In this document: piece by piece, positions 17,901 to 27,081 of the stretch | Numbering within the stretch: the first letter of the stretch is position 1 | How the letters are laid out: every line of letters starts with the position of its first letter | Assembly: GCA_035295845.1 (NCBI GenBank) | Contig: DATGIF010000019.1 | Location: 124,001-188,000 of the forward strand | Source of the DNA: Palsa-892 sp035295845 | Lineage (GTDB): Bacteria > Pseudomonadota > Alphaproteobacteria > Rhizobiales > Xanthobacteraceae | Reading direction: 5' to 3' | DNA length: 64,000 nucleotides | Notes under the pieces: model-generated | What the model was told of the DNA's origin: nothing | Database searches by the model: none | What the model saw: the letters and a program-made list of their open reading frames with translations, nothing else | Program-made: the position numbers and the translations under genes

Positions 17901-18512
17901 TTGTTCACCGGTATTGTCAGCGATCTCGGCGTCGTCGCCTCGGTCAAGCCCGCGCGCGGCATGACACGCCTGCGCATTTCGTGCCGATATCCGGCGCGGT
18001 CGATCGCGCTCGGCGCCTCGATCCTCTGCGACGGCATTTGTCTCACCGTCGTCGCCAAGGGCGGCGGCGCCAAGGGAGGCTGGTTCGAAGTGGAGGCGGG
18101 CGCGGAGACCTTGAAGGTTACGACGCTCGCGCGCTGGCAGGCCGGCAAGAAGGTCAATCTCGAACGCGCGCTGAAGGTCGGCGATGAGCTCGGCGGGCAT
18201 ATCGTCAGCGGCCATGTCGACGGCGTCGCAAGGGTGGTTCTGCGCGAAAATACCGGCGATATGGCGCGCATCCGGTTGCGCGCACCGAAGGCGCTTTCGC
18301 GCTTCATCGCTCCCAAGGGCTCGGTCGCGCTCGACGGCATTTCGCTCACCGTGAACGAGGTCGAGGGCGACGAGTTTGGCGTGTTCATCATTCCGCACAC
18401 GCTCGCCGTCACCAGCTGGAAGACGATCGCACCGGGGGCGGAGGTCAATCTCGAAGTCGATATGATGGCGCGCTACGCCGCAAGGCTTGCGGAGAAAAGC
18501 GCCGCCCTGTAG
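17901..18512 (+). CDS. ribE: Riboflavin synthase alpha subunit
   Basis: The start is TTG, two bases after the ribD stop; the encoded N-terminus MFTGIVSDLG is the invariant family start, which settles the choice. The 203-residue protein has two lumazine-binding repeats, the second opening near GDELGGHIVSGHVDG. It dismutates two 6,7-dimethyl-8-ribityllumazine molecules into riboflavin. The weak start codon may keep its level below that of lumazine synthase, encoded next. Confidence 0.96.
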   Translation: MFTGIVSDLGVVASVKPARGMTRLRISCRYPARSIALGASILCDGICLTVVAKGGGAKGGWFEVEAGAETLKVTTLARWQAGKKVNLERALKVGDELGGHIVSGHVDGVARVVLRENTGDMARIRLRAPKALSRFIAPKGSVALDGISLTVNEVEGDEFGVFIIPHTLAVTSWKTIAPGAEVNLEVDMMARYAARLAEKSAAL

Positions 18513-18539
18513 CTGAGAGCGAAATCGCGGGATCGAACC

Positions 18540-19031
18540 ATGGCCGTGACCAAGCCTAAGCGCGCCGCCGACGAAGCGCCGATCATCGGCGCCCGCATCC
18601 TCTTGATCGAGTCGCGCTTCCACGAGGAGATCGCCGACGAGCTCGTCGCCGGAGCGCTGGCGCGGCTGGAGGCGGCGCGCGTCAAATTCGATCCGATCGC
18701 GGTGCCGGGCGCGCTCGAAATTCCGGTGGCGGCGGCGATTTCGCTCGAAGCCGCAAGCACCATGGGCATTCCCTATGACGGCATCGTCGCGCTCGGCTGC
18801 GTGATCCGCGGCGAGACCGAGCATTTCGAGATCGTCGCGCATAATTCCGCGCGGGCGCTCATGGACCTTGCGATTTCGCGCCGGGTCGCGCTCGGCAACG
18901 GCATCCTCACGGTCAATACCGAAGCGCAGGCCTGGGCGCGGGCGCGCCGCAGCGAGGGCGATATGGGCGGCCACGCGGCTTCCGCCGCACTCGCGCTCGT
19001 CCGCATTGCGCGCGCCCGCGTCGGCCGCTGA
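18540..19031 (+). CDS. ribH: 6,7-dimethyl-8-ribityllumazine synthase
   Basis: The 163-residue enzyme forms lumazine from the ribitylamino-uracil and dihydroxybutanone phosphate. Family signatures are visible: ESRFHEEIADELVAGAL, VPGALEIPVAAAI and the phosphate-binding GCVIRGETEHFEIV, followed by NGILTVNTEAQAWAR. Usually assembles as a 60-mer or decamer. It sits 27 bases after ribE; no ribB/ribA gene is present in the window, so the dihydroxybutanone branch is encoded elsewhere. Confidence 0.96.
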   Translation: MAVTKPKRAADEAPIIGARILLIESRFHEEIADELVAGALARLEAARVKFDPIAVPGALEIPVAAAISLEAASTMGIPYDGIVALGCVIRGETEHFEIVAHNSARALMDLAISRRVALGNGILTVNTEAQAWARARRSEGDMGGHAASAALALVRIARARVGR

Positions 19032-19033
19032 CG

Positions 19034-19504
19034 ATGGCGGGCAAGCCCCGCGAGCGGAGCGCCGCGCGGCTCGCTGCGGTGCAAGCGCTCTACCAGATGG
19101 ACATCGTGCAGACGCCGCTCCCGAACATCCTCGCCGAATTCGAAAGCCACTGGATCGACAAACCCGTCGAGGGCGAAAAGTACCAGCGGGCGGAGGCCGC
19201 CTTCTTCCGCGACATCGTCACCGGCGTCGTGCGCGAGCAGCGCGGGCTCGACCCCAAGATCGACGGCGTGCTCGCCGCGGGCTGGCCATTGAAGCGCGTC
19301 GAAGCGATCCTGCGCGCGGTCTTGCGCGCCGGCGGCTACGAGCTTTGCCATCGCGCCGACGTGCCGGCGCGCGTCGTCATCAGCGAATATGTCGACGTCG
19401 CCGCGGCCTTCCTCGACCGCGAGGAAACCGGCATGGTGAACGCCGTGCTCGACAAGCTTGCGCGCGAAGCGCGAACGGCGGAGTTTCAGGCGTCGAAGGA
19501 GTAA
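19034..19504 (+). CDS. nusB: Transcription antitermination factor NusB
   Basis: A 156-residue all-helical protein starting RSAARLAAVQALYQMDI, the conserved NusB opening, and containing DPKIDGVLAAGWPLKRVEAILRAVLRAG and DVPARVVISEYVDVAAAF. NusB binds boxA RNA with NusE (S10) in rRNA antitermination complexes. It follows ribH by two bases, the standard alphaproteobacterial order. Confidence 0.96.
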   Translation: MAGKPRERSAARLAAVQALYQMDIVQTPLPNILAEFESHWIDKPVEGEKYQRAEAAFFRDIVTGVVREQRGLDPKIDGVLAAGWPLKRVEAILRAVLRAGGYELCHRADVPARVVISEYVDVAAAFLDREETGMVNAVLDKLAREARTAEFQASKE

Positions 19505-19507
19505 ACG

Positions 19508-20494
19508 ATGCCGAGCGGCGAGGACCGGCTGATTGCGCGTTTTTTCCGGCCGCTCGCACGCGACCCGGCGGCGCTTGATCTTGCCGACGACGCGGCGGTG
19601 ATCACGCCGCCGCCGGGCGCCGATCTCGTGCTCACCACCGACGGCGTCATCGAAGGCGTGCATTTTTTTCCGGGCGATCCGGCCGACGCCATCGCGAAGA
19701 AGGCGCTCCGCGCCAATCTCTCGGATCTCGCCGCCAAGGGGGCGGAGCCCTTGGGATTTCTCCTGAGCCTCGCGTTGAACGCCAAGGCCGACGAGGCGTG
19801 GCTCGCGGCCTTCGCCAAAGGGCTCGGCGCGGATGCGGCGGCCTATCGCTGCCCGCTGCTCGGCGGCGACACGGACCGCACGCCGGGCTTGTTGAGCGTT
19901 TCGATCTCGGCCTTCGGCCAGGTGCCGCGAGGCACGATGGTAAAGCGATCGGGCGCGCGGGCAGGGGACAAGATCGTCGTCACCGGCACGATCGGGGATG
20001 CGGCCCTCGGCCTGCTCCTGCGCCGCGAGCCTGCGCGTTCCGCGCGCGCGAGCCTAACCGCCACGGAGCGCGCGCATCTCGCCGCGCGCTATCTGCTGCC
20101 CGAGCCGCGGGTGGCGCTCGCAGCAACGCTGCGCGAGCATGCAAGCGCCGCCCTCGACGTTTCCGACGGCCTTGCCGGCGACCTGATGAAGCTCGCGGCG
20201 GCCTCGGGCGTGTCGGCGCGGATCGAAGCCGCGCGGCTGCCGCTTTCGCCAGGCGCGCAAAAACTCGTGGCCGTGGAGCGGACGCTGCTCGAGACCGTGC
20301 TCGGCGGCGGCGACGATTACGAAATCCTCGCCGCGGTTGCGCCCGCCAAAGTTCCTGACCTCCGCCGCGCCGCCGACGCCGCGGGAATCGCGCTGACCGA
20401 GATCGGCGCGGCCGGCGCGGGCGAGGGGGTGGAGATCATCGGCCCTGACGGGCGCCCGCTGGCGCTTTCAGAGCCGTCTTTCAGCCATTTCTGA
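19508..20494 (+). CDS. thiL: Thiamine-monophosphate kinase
   Basis: The 328-residue ATP-dependent kinase makes thiamine diphosphate from thiamine phosphate. Metal- and ATP-binding features are visible: LADDAAVITPPPG, LVLTTDGVIEGVHFFP, LRANLSDLAAKGAEPLGFL, LLGGDTDRTPG and the C-terminal LDVSDGLAGDLMKLA and GGGDDYEILAAV. It starts three bases after nusB and ends the operon; a 129-base gap with a fresh start region precedes hppA. Confidence 0.96.
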   Translation: MPSGEDRLIARFFRPLARDPAALDLADDAAVITPPPGADLVLTTDGVIEGVHFFPGDPADAIAKKALRANLSDLAAKGAEPLGFLLSLALNAKADEAWLAAFAKGLGADAAAYRCPLLGGDTDRTPGLLSVSISAFGQVPRGTMVKRSGARAGDKIVVTGTIGDAALGLLLRREPARSARASLTATERAHLAARYLLPEPRVALAATLREHASAALDVSDGLAGDLMKLAAASGVSARIEAARLPLSPGAQKLVAVERTLLETVLGGGDDYEILAAVAPAKVPDLRRAADAAGIALTEIGAAGAGEGVEIIGPDGRPLALSEPSFSHF

Positions 20495-20623
20495 GCGGCG
20501 GATTTCGGCGAAAATCTCGCCCAATCGCGTTGCGCTGTGTGCCTGTTTTTGGCATGGTCCGCGCCGCTTCGGGGGGCGCTCGGCCGCCCGCCTTCAATCA
20601 AAGAAAACAACCGGGGTGGGTCC

Positions 20624-22750
20624 ATGACCACGACGAATGCTTTGTGGCTGATTATCGCGTGCGGCGCGCTCGCGCTCGTTTACGGCATCTGGGCGATCCG
20701 CTCGGTGCTCTCGGCCGATGCGGGCACCGCGCGCATGCAGGAAATCGCGGGCGCCATCCGCGAAGGCGCGCAGGCTTATCTGCGCCGCCAGTATATGACC
20801 ATCGGCATGGTCGGCATCGTCGTCTTCGTCGTGGTCGGCTACTTCCTCGGCTGGCCGGTCGCCATTGGCTACGCCATCGGCGCGATCCTTTCGGGCGCCA
20901 CCGGCTTCATCGGCATGAACGTTTCGGTGCGCGCGAACGTCCGCACGGCGCAGGCGGCGACCAAGTCGCTCGCCGGCGGCCTGGCGCTCGCCTTCAAGTC
21001 GGGCGCGATCACCGGCATGCTGGTCGCGGGCCTCGCGCTCCTCGGGGTCGCGGGCTACTACTTCGTGCTCACCCAATATCTCGGCCTCGATCCGGAAAAC
21101 CGCGTCGTGGTCAATGCGCTGGTGGCGCTCGGCTTCGGCGCTTCGCTGATCTCGATCTTCGCGCGTCTCGGCGGCGGCATCTTCACCAAGGGCGCCGACG
21201 TCGGCGGCGACCTTGTCGGCAAGGTCGAGGCGGGCATTCCCGAGGACGATCCGCGCAACCCGGCGACGATCGCCGACAACGTCGGCGACAATGTCGGCGA
21301 CTGCGCCGGCATGGCCGCCGACCTCTTCGAGACCTACGCGGTGACCGTGGTCGCCACCATGGTGCTGGCGTCGATCTTCTTCGCCGGCATGCCGGTGTTG
21401 AATTCGGTGATGCTCTATCCGCTCGCGATCTGCGGCGCCTGCATCATCACCTCGATCATCGGCACCTTCTTCGTGAAGCTGGGCGCGAGCCAATCAATCA
21501 TGGGCGCGCTCTATAAGGGCTTTATCGCTTCGGCGGTGCTGTCGCTGGCGGGGCTCGCCGCGGCGACGCATTGGCTGATCGGCTTCGGCACCACGCTCAC
21601 CACCACCACCGGCGTAAGCTTCACGGGGCTCGCACTCTTCTGGTGCGGCGTGGTCGGCCTCTTGGTGACCGGCCTCATCGTATGGATCACCGAATACTAC
21701 ACCGGCACCGATTATCGTCCGGTGAAGTCGATCGCATCCGCCTCGATCACCGGTCACGGCACCAACATCATCCAGGGTCTCGCGATCTCGATGGAGGCGA
21801 CGGCGCTGCCTGCCCTCGTCATCATCGCGGGCATCATCGTCACCTTTAAACTTGCGGGTCTGTTCGGGATCGCGATCGCGGTCACCACCATGCTCGCGCT
21901 TGCCGGCATGGTCGTGGCGCTCGACGCCTTCGGGCCGGTGACCGACAATGCTGGCGGCATCGCCGAAATGGCCGGGCTGCCGAAGGATGTGCGCAAATCC
22001 ACCGATGCGCTCGACGCGGTCGGTAACACGACGAAAGCGATCACCAAGGGCTACGCCATCGGCTCGGCCGGGCTCGGCGCGCTGGTGCTGTTCGCGGCCT
22101 ATACGTCGGACCTCAACTACTTCATCTCGAACGCCGCGAAATTTCCGTTCTTCCAGGGCGTGAATCTCGACTTCTCGTTGTCGAATCCCTACGTCGTCGT
22201 CGGCCTCTTGTTCGGAGGCTTGCTGCCTTATCTCTTCGGCTCGATGGGCATGATGGCGGTCGGCCGCGCAGCCGGCTCGATCGTCGAGGAAGTACGGCGC
22301 CAGTTCCGCGAGAAGCCCGGCATCATGAAGGGCACCGATCGTCCGGATTACTCGCGCGCGGTTGACTTGCTCACGCGCGCGGCGATCAAGGAGATGATCA
22401 TCCCCTCGCTCCTACCGGTGCTGTCGCCGATCGTGGTCTATTTCCTGGTCTACTGGATCGCCGGTAAAAGCCAGGCGTTCTCGGCGGTCGGCGCGATGCT
22501 CCTCGGCGTGATCGTCACCGGATTGTTCGTCGCGGTGTCGATGACCTCGGGCGGTGGCGCCTGGGACAACGCCAAGAAATACATCGAGGACGGCCACTAT
22601 GGCGGCAAGGGCTCGGAGACGCACAAGGCCGCGGTGACGGGCGACACGGTCGGCGATCCCTACAAGGACACGGCAGGCCCGGCGGTGAACCCGATGATCA
22701 AGATCACCAACATCGTGGCGCTGCTATTGCTGGCGATCCTCGCGCGCTGA
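20624..22750 (+). CDS. hppA: K+-independent, proton-pumping membrane pyrophosphatase
   Basis: The chosen ATG follows GGGGTGGG and gives 708 residues with about 16 membrane helices, the normal H+-PPase size; the frame is open further upstream. The pyrophosphate site is in DPRNPATIADNVGDNVGDCAG. The segment GNTTKAITKG carries lysine where K+-dependent enzymes have alanine, the accepted marker of K+-independent proton pumps. It couples pyrophosphate hydrolysis to proton export at the inner membrane and probably has its own promoter in the gap after thiL. Confidence 0.96.
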   Translation: MTTTNALWLIIACGALALVYGIWAIRSVLSADAGTARMQEIAGAIREGAQAYLRRQYMTIGMVGIVVFVVVGYFLGWPVAIGYAIGAILSGATGFIGMNVSVRANVRTAQAATKSLAGGLALAFKSGAITGMLVAGLALLGVAGYYFVLTQYLGLDPENRVVVNALVALGFGASLISIFARLGGGIFTKGADVGGDLVGKVEAGIPEDDPRNPATIADNVGDNVGDCAGMAADLFETYAVTVVATMVLASIFFAGMPVLNSVMLYPLAICGACIITSIIGTFFVKLGASQSIMGALYKGFIASAVLSLAGLAAATHWLIGFGTTLTTTTGVSFTGLALFWCGVVGLLVTGLIVWITEYYTGTDYRPVKSIASASITGHGTNIIQGLAISMEATALPALVIIAGIIVTFKLAGLFGIAIAVTTMLALAGMVVALDAFGPVTDNAGGIAEMAGLPKDVRKSTDALDAVGNTTKAITKGYAIGSAGLGALVLFAAYTSDLNYFISNAAKFPFFQGVNLDFSLSNPYVVVGLLFGGLLPYLFGSMGMMAVGRAAGSIVEEVRRQFREKPGIMKGTDRPDYSRAVDLLTRAAIKEMIIPSLLPVLSPIVVYFLVYWIAGKSQAFSAVGAMLLGVIVTGLFVAVSMTSGGGAWDNAKKYIEDGHYGGKGSETHKAAVTGDTVGDPYKDTAGPAVNPMIKITNIVALLLLAILAR

Positions 22751-22772
22751 CATTGGCCGCGGGATAGAAACG

Positions 22773-22803
22773 AAAGCCCCGCGATCCGCTCGCGGGGCTT
22801 TTG
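22773..22803. terminator. Bidirectional terminator between hppA and bamE
   Basis: A near-perfect hairpin (AAAGCCCCGCGA at 22773-22784 and TCGCGGGGCTTT at 22790-22801) with a short loop sits between the convergent genes. T residues follow the stem on the plus strand, and TTTCGTTTC follows it on the minus strand, so it can serve both transcripts. Confidence 0.87.
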
Positions 22804-22834
22804 CTATGTCCGTTCAGGTCGGCGCGCGGAAGAT

Positions 22835-23281
22835 TTATTGCGGCAGCTTCGGCGTGAAGGTCGAGCTCGATAGGATCTGCCGGATGATGTTCGCTTCCTG
22901 TCCGCCGGTAGGGGTGGTGCGGCTGATGAAGTCGAACACTTTGCCGTCCTGCATGCCGTAGTTGGCGACGCGCTGGACGCGGCGGTTCTGGTCGAAATAA
23001 ACGGCGAGCACCCGCTGGTCAGTGATTTCCGGATTGAGGAAGGCGGTGCGCTCCGTCTTCCACGAGATGTAATAGAACGTTTCGCCGGACACGGTTGCGA
23101 CCGTCGAGGGCGTGCCGAGCACCAAGAGCACCTGCTCCTGGCTCGATCCGGGCGGGATCTGCGCGAGCGAGGCTTCGTCAAGCATGTAGCCGCGCTGGTA
23201 GGTGGCGGTGAAACAGCCGCCGAGGGGCAGATACAGAGGGAAGAGGAGCACAAGCACGGCCTTCCGCAGGGCGCGGCGCAT
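22835..23281 (-). CDS. bamE: Outer-membrane assembly lipoprotein BamE (OmlA)
   Basis: Starting at MRRALRKAV gives 148 residues with a signal peptide ending in the lipobox LPLGGC; longer starts at 23314 and 23359 are possible. The SmpA/OmlA domain follows: IPPGSSQEQVLLVLGTPSTVATVSGETFYYISWK (motif cited in part) and the strand-rich C-terminus. BamE is a periplasm-facing outer-membrane lipoprotein of the Bam complex that inserts beta-barrel proteins, relevant because several barrels are encoded in this window. Divergent from the bc1 chaperone gene. Confidence 0.92.
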   Translation of the reverse strand: MRRALRKAVLVLLFPLYLPLGGCFTATYQRGYMLDEASLAQIPPGSSQEQVLLVLGTPSTVATVSGETFYYISWKTERTAFLNPEITDQRVLAVYFDQNRRVQRVANYGMQDGKVFDFISRTTPTGGQEANIIRQILSSSTFTPKLPQ

Positions 23282-23441
23282 ACGGTCTCGGCCGGGGGCG
23301 GAAACACGACACATACTATTCGCCTGCACGATTGGACTTGGCTCGGGGATTTCGCTCAACTACCCCGCAAGTGCTCGAAAAGCAATGCGAAACGCCTATA
23401 TCCTGCGGGAGCAGGGCGGCAAACCCCAGCGCGTGGTTGCG

Positions 23442-23981
23442 ATGTTTCAACGGTTTCGATTCCGGGAGGTCCCCGCCGCCAACATCCGTCGGCTCTATGG
23501 CGTGATCGTGGCGCAGGCGCGCACGCCTGCATTCTACGCGGATTTCGGCGTGCCGGACACGATCGAAGGCCGCTACGACATGGTGGTGCTGCACGTTTAC
23601 CTTGTTTTCCGAAGGCTCGCGCAAGCGGGCGAGGCGGCGCGCGCGGCGGGGCAGCAAATGTTCGACCTCTTCATCGAGGACATGGACGCGAGCGTGCGCG
23701 AGCTTGGCGTCGGCGACCTTTCGGTGCCGCGCAAGGTGCGGGCAATGGCCGAAGCCTATTTCGGCCGCACGCAAGCCTATGACGCGGCGCTTGCCGCGGC
23801 TGAGGATGCGAGCCTCGCGGCGGCGCTCACGCGCAATGTCTATGCGGGAAGCGGAGAAGGGGATGCTCTTCGGCTCGCGCGTTATGCGCGGCTCGCGGAG
23901 GCCCAGCTCGCGGCCCTTGATGCTGGCGCGATCGAAGAAGGTAACTTTACCTTTCCCGATCCTGGCGAGGTCCGCCCATGA
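23442..23981 (+). CDS. Ubiquinol-cytochrome c chaperone (CBP3-like)
   Basis: The start at MFQRFRF gives 179 residues and matches how the family begins; an in-frame ATG at 23385 would add 19 residues of unrelated character. Signature segments are RRLYGVIVAQARTPAFYADFGVPDT (cited in part), EGRYDMVVLHVYLVFRRL and MDASVRELGVGDLSVPRKV. Homologues assist assembly of the cytochrome bc1 complex, in mitochondria as Cbp3. Its stop overlaps the DUF177 start by four bases. Confidence 0.88.
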   Translation: MFQRFRFREVPAANIRRLYGVIVAQARTPAFYADFGVPDTIEGRYDMVVLHVYLVFRRLAQAGEAARAAGQQMFDLFIEDMDASVRELGVGDLSVPRKVRAMAEAYFGRTQAYDAALAAAEDASLAAALTRNVYAGSGEGDALRLARYARLAEAQLAALDAGAIEEGNFTFPDPGEVRP

Positions 23982-24517
23982 AAGACACGCGCGTGCCGGA
24001 AGAACCATGGAGCCATCCGCTCGTGCTCGCGGATCTGCCGCCCGAGGGCGCGGCCTTTACGCTCGCTCCCGACGAGGCAACGCGCGCGGCGCTCGCGCGT
24101 CACGTCGGCGTGCTGGGGGTGCCGGCGCTCACGGCGGAACTCCGCGCAACGCCCGACGGCCGCGGCGGGGTTTCGATCGACGGCGGCCTGGCCGCCACTG
24201 TGCGACAGACCTGTGTGGTTTCGCTCGAGCCCTTCGACAATGCGGTGAACGAACAGATTGCGCTCCGCTTCCTGCCGGAGGGCGCGGCCGTCGCGGCCCG
24301 TGACGAAGATGAAGATGACAGCGATCCCGTGGACATGATCCACGGCGGCGTTATCGATCTCGGCGCGCTTGTCACCGAGTTTCTCGCGCTCGGCGTCGAC
24401 CCCTATCCGCGGCGGCCGGGGGCGGTGTTCGCGCCGCCCGCCGATCCGGCGGAAGAGCGCGCCTCGCCCTTCGCAGCACTCGAACAGCTGAAACGCAAAG
24501 GCGGCCAAGGGGATTGA
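23978..24517 (+). CDS. DUF177 (YceD-like) protein
   Basis: A 179-residue protein with the conserved segment LAATVRQTCVVSLEPFDNAV and the acidic stretch ARDEDEDDSDP characteristic of DUF177/YceD. Homologues are usually near rpmF and plsX and have been tied to 23S rRNA accumulation in plants and bacteria. Here rpmF is absent, but plsX follows after 112 bases, the normal alphaproteobacterial arrangement. Translationally coupled to the chaperone gene. Confidence 0.9.
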   Translation: MKDTRVPEEPWSHPLVLADLPPEGAAFTLAPDEATRAALARHVGVLGVPALTAELRATPDGRGGVSIDGGLAATVRQTCVVSLEPFDNAVNEQIALRFLPEGAAVAARDEDEDDSDPVDMIHGGVIDLGALVTEFLALGVDPYPRRPGAVFAPPADPAEERASPFAALEQLKRKGGQGD

Positions 24518-24629
24518 TTTTCCTGTACGATCCGGCAGTTGAGTCCGGGGCGCGAATGGCTATTGTCGCGCGCGAAACGCGGGGCCGGCGGCCCCGATCA
24601 AAAAGGCGGCGCCCAGGGGCTTTATTCCA

Positions 24630-25691
24630 ATGCCGAAACCGGTGCGAATCGCGCTTGACGCAATGGGCGGCGACCACGGCCCGTCCGTGGTCGTGCCCGG
24701 AGCGGCGATTGCGCTCGAGCGCCACCCGGAAACCGAAATGATCTTCGTCGGCGATGAGGCGGTGATCGCGCCCCTGCTCGCCGCGCATCCGGATTTGAAA
24801 GCCGCTTCGGCCATCATCCACACCGACGTTGCCGTGCGCATGGACGACAAGCCAAGCCAGGCGCTGCGCCAGGGCCGCCGCAAATCCTCGATGTGGCTGA
24901 CGCTCGATGCCGTGCGCCACGGCCAGGCGGATGTCGCGATCTCCGCCGGCAACACCGGCGCGCTGATGGCGATGGCGAAATTCTGCCTCAAGACCATGCC
25001 CGGCATCGACCGGCCGGCGATCGCGGCGATCTGGCCGACGCTCCGCGGCGAGAGCGTGGTGCTCGATCTCGGCGCCTCGATCGGCGCCGACGCGAAGCAG
25101 CTCATCGACATGGCGCTGATGGGAGCGGCCATGGCGCGCATCGTGTTTGATCTCGAGCGGCCGACGGTCGGGCTTCTCAATGTCGGCGTCGAGGAGATCA
25201 AGGGCGTCGAGGAAGTGCGCGAGGCCAACGGCATTCTGCGCGCGGCGAATTTGCAGGAGCTCGACTACCACGGCTTCGTCGAAGGCGACGACATCGGCAA
25301 GGGCACGGTCGACGTCGTCGTCACCGAAGGCTTTGCCGGCAACATTGCGCTCAAGACCGCCGAGGGCACGGCGCGTCAGATCGGCGAGTATCTCCGCGCC
25401 GCCTTGCGCCGTACCTGGCGTGCGCGCATCGGGTATCTGTTCGCGCGCGACGCCTTCAACGTGATCCGTGAGAAGGTTGATCCGAGCAAGGTCAATGGCG
25501 GCGTTTTCCTCGGCTTGAACGGCGTCGTGGTGAAGAGCCACGGCGGCGCGGACGCCGCGAGCTTCGCTTCCGCCATCGACACCGGCTATGACGTGGTGCG
25601 CAATGAATTGCAGGCGAAGATCGTCGCGAGCATCGCGCATGAGCACGAAATGGCGCCGCAATTCCGCCTGCACCGGCAGGCGGCGTCATGA
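24630..25691 (+). CDS. plsX: Phosphate acyltransferase PlsX
   Basis: The 353-residue enzyme makes acyl-phosphate from acyl-ACP for phospholipid synthesis. The opening VRIALDAMGGDHGPSVVVPGA is the family signature (cited in part), followed by ISAGNTGALMAMA and GFAGNIALKTAEGTARQ. It is peripheral to the inner membrane. The stop overlaps the fabH start by four bases. Confidence 0.97.
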   Translation: MPKPVRIALDAMGGDHGPSVVVPGAAIALERHPETEMIFVGDEAVIAPLLAAHPDLKAASAIIHTDVAVRMDDKPSQALRQGRRKSSMWLTLDAVRHGQADVAISAGNTGALMAMAKFCLKTMPGIDRPAIAAIWPTLRGESVVLDLGASIGADAKQLIDMALMGAAMARIVFDLERPTVGLLNVGVEEIKGVEEVREANGILRAANLQELDYHGFVEGDDIGKGTVDVVVTEGFAGNIALKTAEGTARQIGEYLRAALRRTWRARIGYLFARDAFNVIREKVDPSKVNGGVFLGLNGVVVKSHGGADAASFASAIDTGYDVVRNELQAKIVASIAHEHEMAPQFRLHRQAAS

Positions 25692-26665
25692 CGGTTCGCC
25701 GTTCGGTGGTGCGCGGGGTCGGCGCGTATCTGCCCGCCCGCGTGATGACGAATAGCGAGTTGTCGCAACGGGTCGCGACCGACGACGCCTGGATCCAGCA
25801 GCGCACCGGCATTCGCGAACGCCACCTTGCCGCCGCCGGCGAATACACCTCGCATCTCGGAATCAACGCGGCGCGCGCCGCCCTCGCCAACGCCAAGATC
25901 GCCGCCGATACGATCGACCTCGTGGTGCTCGCGACCTCGACCCCCGACCAGACCTTTCCGGCGACCGCGGTGACGATCCAGGCCGAGCTTGGAATCCAGA
26001 AAGGGGCGGCTTTCGACCTGCAGGCCGTCTGCTCGGGCTTCGTCTACGCGCTGGCCACCGCCGATCTGTATCTCCGCGGCGGCAATTTTCAGCGCGCGCT
26101 CGTGATCGGCGCCGAGACCTTCTCGCGCATCCTCGACTGGAACGACCGCACCACCTGCGTTCTCTTCGGCGATGGCGCGGGTGCCCTTGTGCTCGAAGCG
26201 GTGGACGAGGCCGGCACGCCGAAGGACCGCGGCGTGCTCACCACCCAGCTTCGCGCCGACGGCCGCTATCGCAGCAAGCTTTATGTGGATGGCGGGCCTT
26301 CGACCACCGGCACCGCCGGCCATCTCAAGATGGAAGGCCGCGAGGTATTTCGCTACGCGGTCGGCATGATTACCGACGTGATCGAGGCGGCGTTCAAGGC
26401 CACCGGCTATAATGCCAACGACATCGACTGGTTCGTGCCGCATCAGGCCAACCGCCGCATCATCGACGGCAGTGCAAAAAAACTCGGTATTGCGCCGGAG
26501 AAAGTCGTAACGACCGTCGATCGTCACGCAAACACTTCTGCCGCCTCGATTCCGCTCGCGCTCGCCGAGGCGGTCGGCGACGGAAGAATCAAGCCGGGCC
26601 ATCTCGTATTGCTTGAGGCCATGGGCGGCGGATTCACCTGGGCGTCGGCGCTCGTGCGCTGGTGA
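25688..26665 (+). CDS. fabH: Beta-ketoacyl-ACP synthase III
   Basis: The 325-residue condensing enzyme starts fatty-acid synthesis from acetyl-CoA and malonyl-ACP. The Cys-His-Asn triad is complete: DLQAVCSGFVYAL, DWFVPHQANRRI and DRHANTSAASIPLAL. The C-terminus LLEAMGGGFTWASALVRW is typical. Coupled to plsX by a four-base overlap. Confidence 0.97.
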   Translation: MTVRRSVVRGVGAYLPARVMTNSELSQRVATDDAWIQQRTGIRERHLAAAGEYTSHLGINAARAALANAKIAADTIDLVVLATSTPDQTFPATAVTIQAELGIQKGAAFDLQAVCSGFVYALATADLYLRGGNFQRALVIGAETFSRILDWNDRTTCVLFGDGAGALVLEAVDEAGTPKDRGVLTTQLRADGRYRSKLYVDGGPSTTGTAGHLKMEGREVFRYAVGMITDVIEAAFKATGYNANDIDWFVPHQANRRIIDGSAKKLGIAPEKVVTTVDRHANTSAASIPLALAEAVGDGRIKPGHLVLLEAMGGGFTWASALVRW

Positions 26666-26749
26666 GGTTGGTTGACCGCGCCGCGAACGGCGAATATCGT
26701 TTGAAATTCAGGTAGATAATTGCACCGCCAAAAATCGCGGGGGGCGTCT

Positions 26750-27058
26750 ATGGCTGGGAAGACGTTAACGCGTGCGGATTTGAGCGAGGTGGTTTATCAG
26801 AAGGTCGGGCTCTCGCGCACTGAGTCGGCGGCACTCGTCGAGCTCGTACTGCGCGAGATCTCCGAGTGCTTGGCGCGTGGCGAGAACGTGAAGCTGTCTT
26901 CGTTCGGCTCGTTCATCGTGCGCAGCAAGGGCCGCCGGGTCGGACGCAATCCGAAGACCGGCGAGGAAGTGCCGATCGAACCGCGGCGCGTCATGGTGTT
27001 CAAGCCGTCGAACATCATGAAGACCCGTATCAATGGAGCCGACGGCAAGAAACGCTGA
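26750..27058 (+). CDS. ihfA: Integration host factor alpha subunit
   Basis: An ATG seven bases after a GGGGGG-rich ribosome binding site gives 102 residues. The HU/IHF fold is plain: TRADLSEVVYQKVGLSRTES, then VKLSSFGSFIVRSKGRRVGRNP and the DNA-binding arm region GEEVPIEPRRVMVFKPS. With IhfB it bends DNA in transcription and recombination. Position after fabH is conserved in Rhizobiales. Confidence 0.95.
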   Translation: MAGKTLTRADLSEVVYQKVGLSRTESAALVELVLREISECLARGENVKLSSFGSFIVRSKGRRVGRNPKTGEEVPIEPRRVMVFKPSNIMKTRINGADGKKR

Positions 27059-27081
27059 GGAAACAGACAACGGGAACGGAC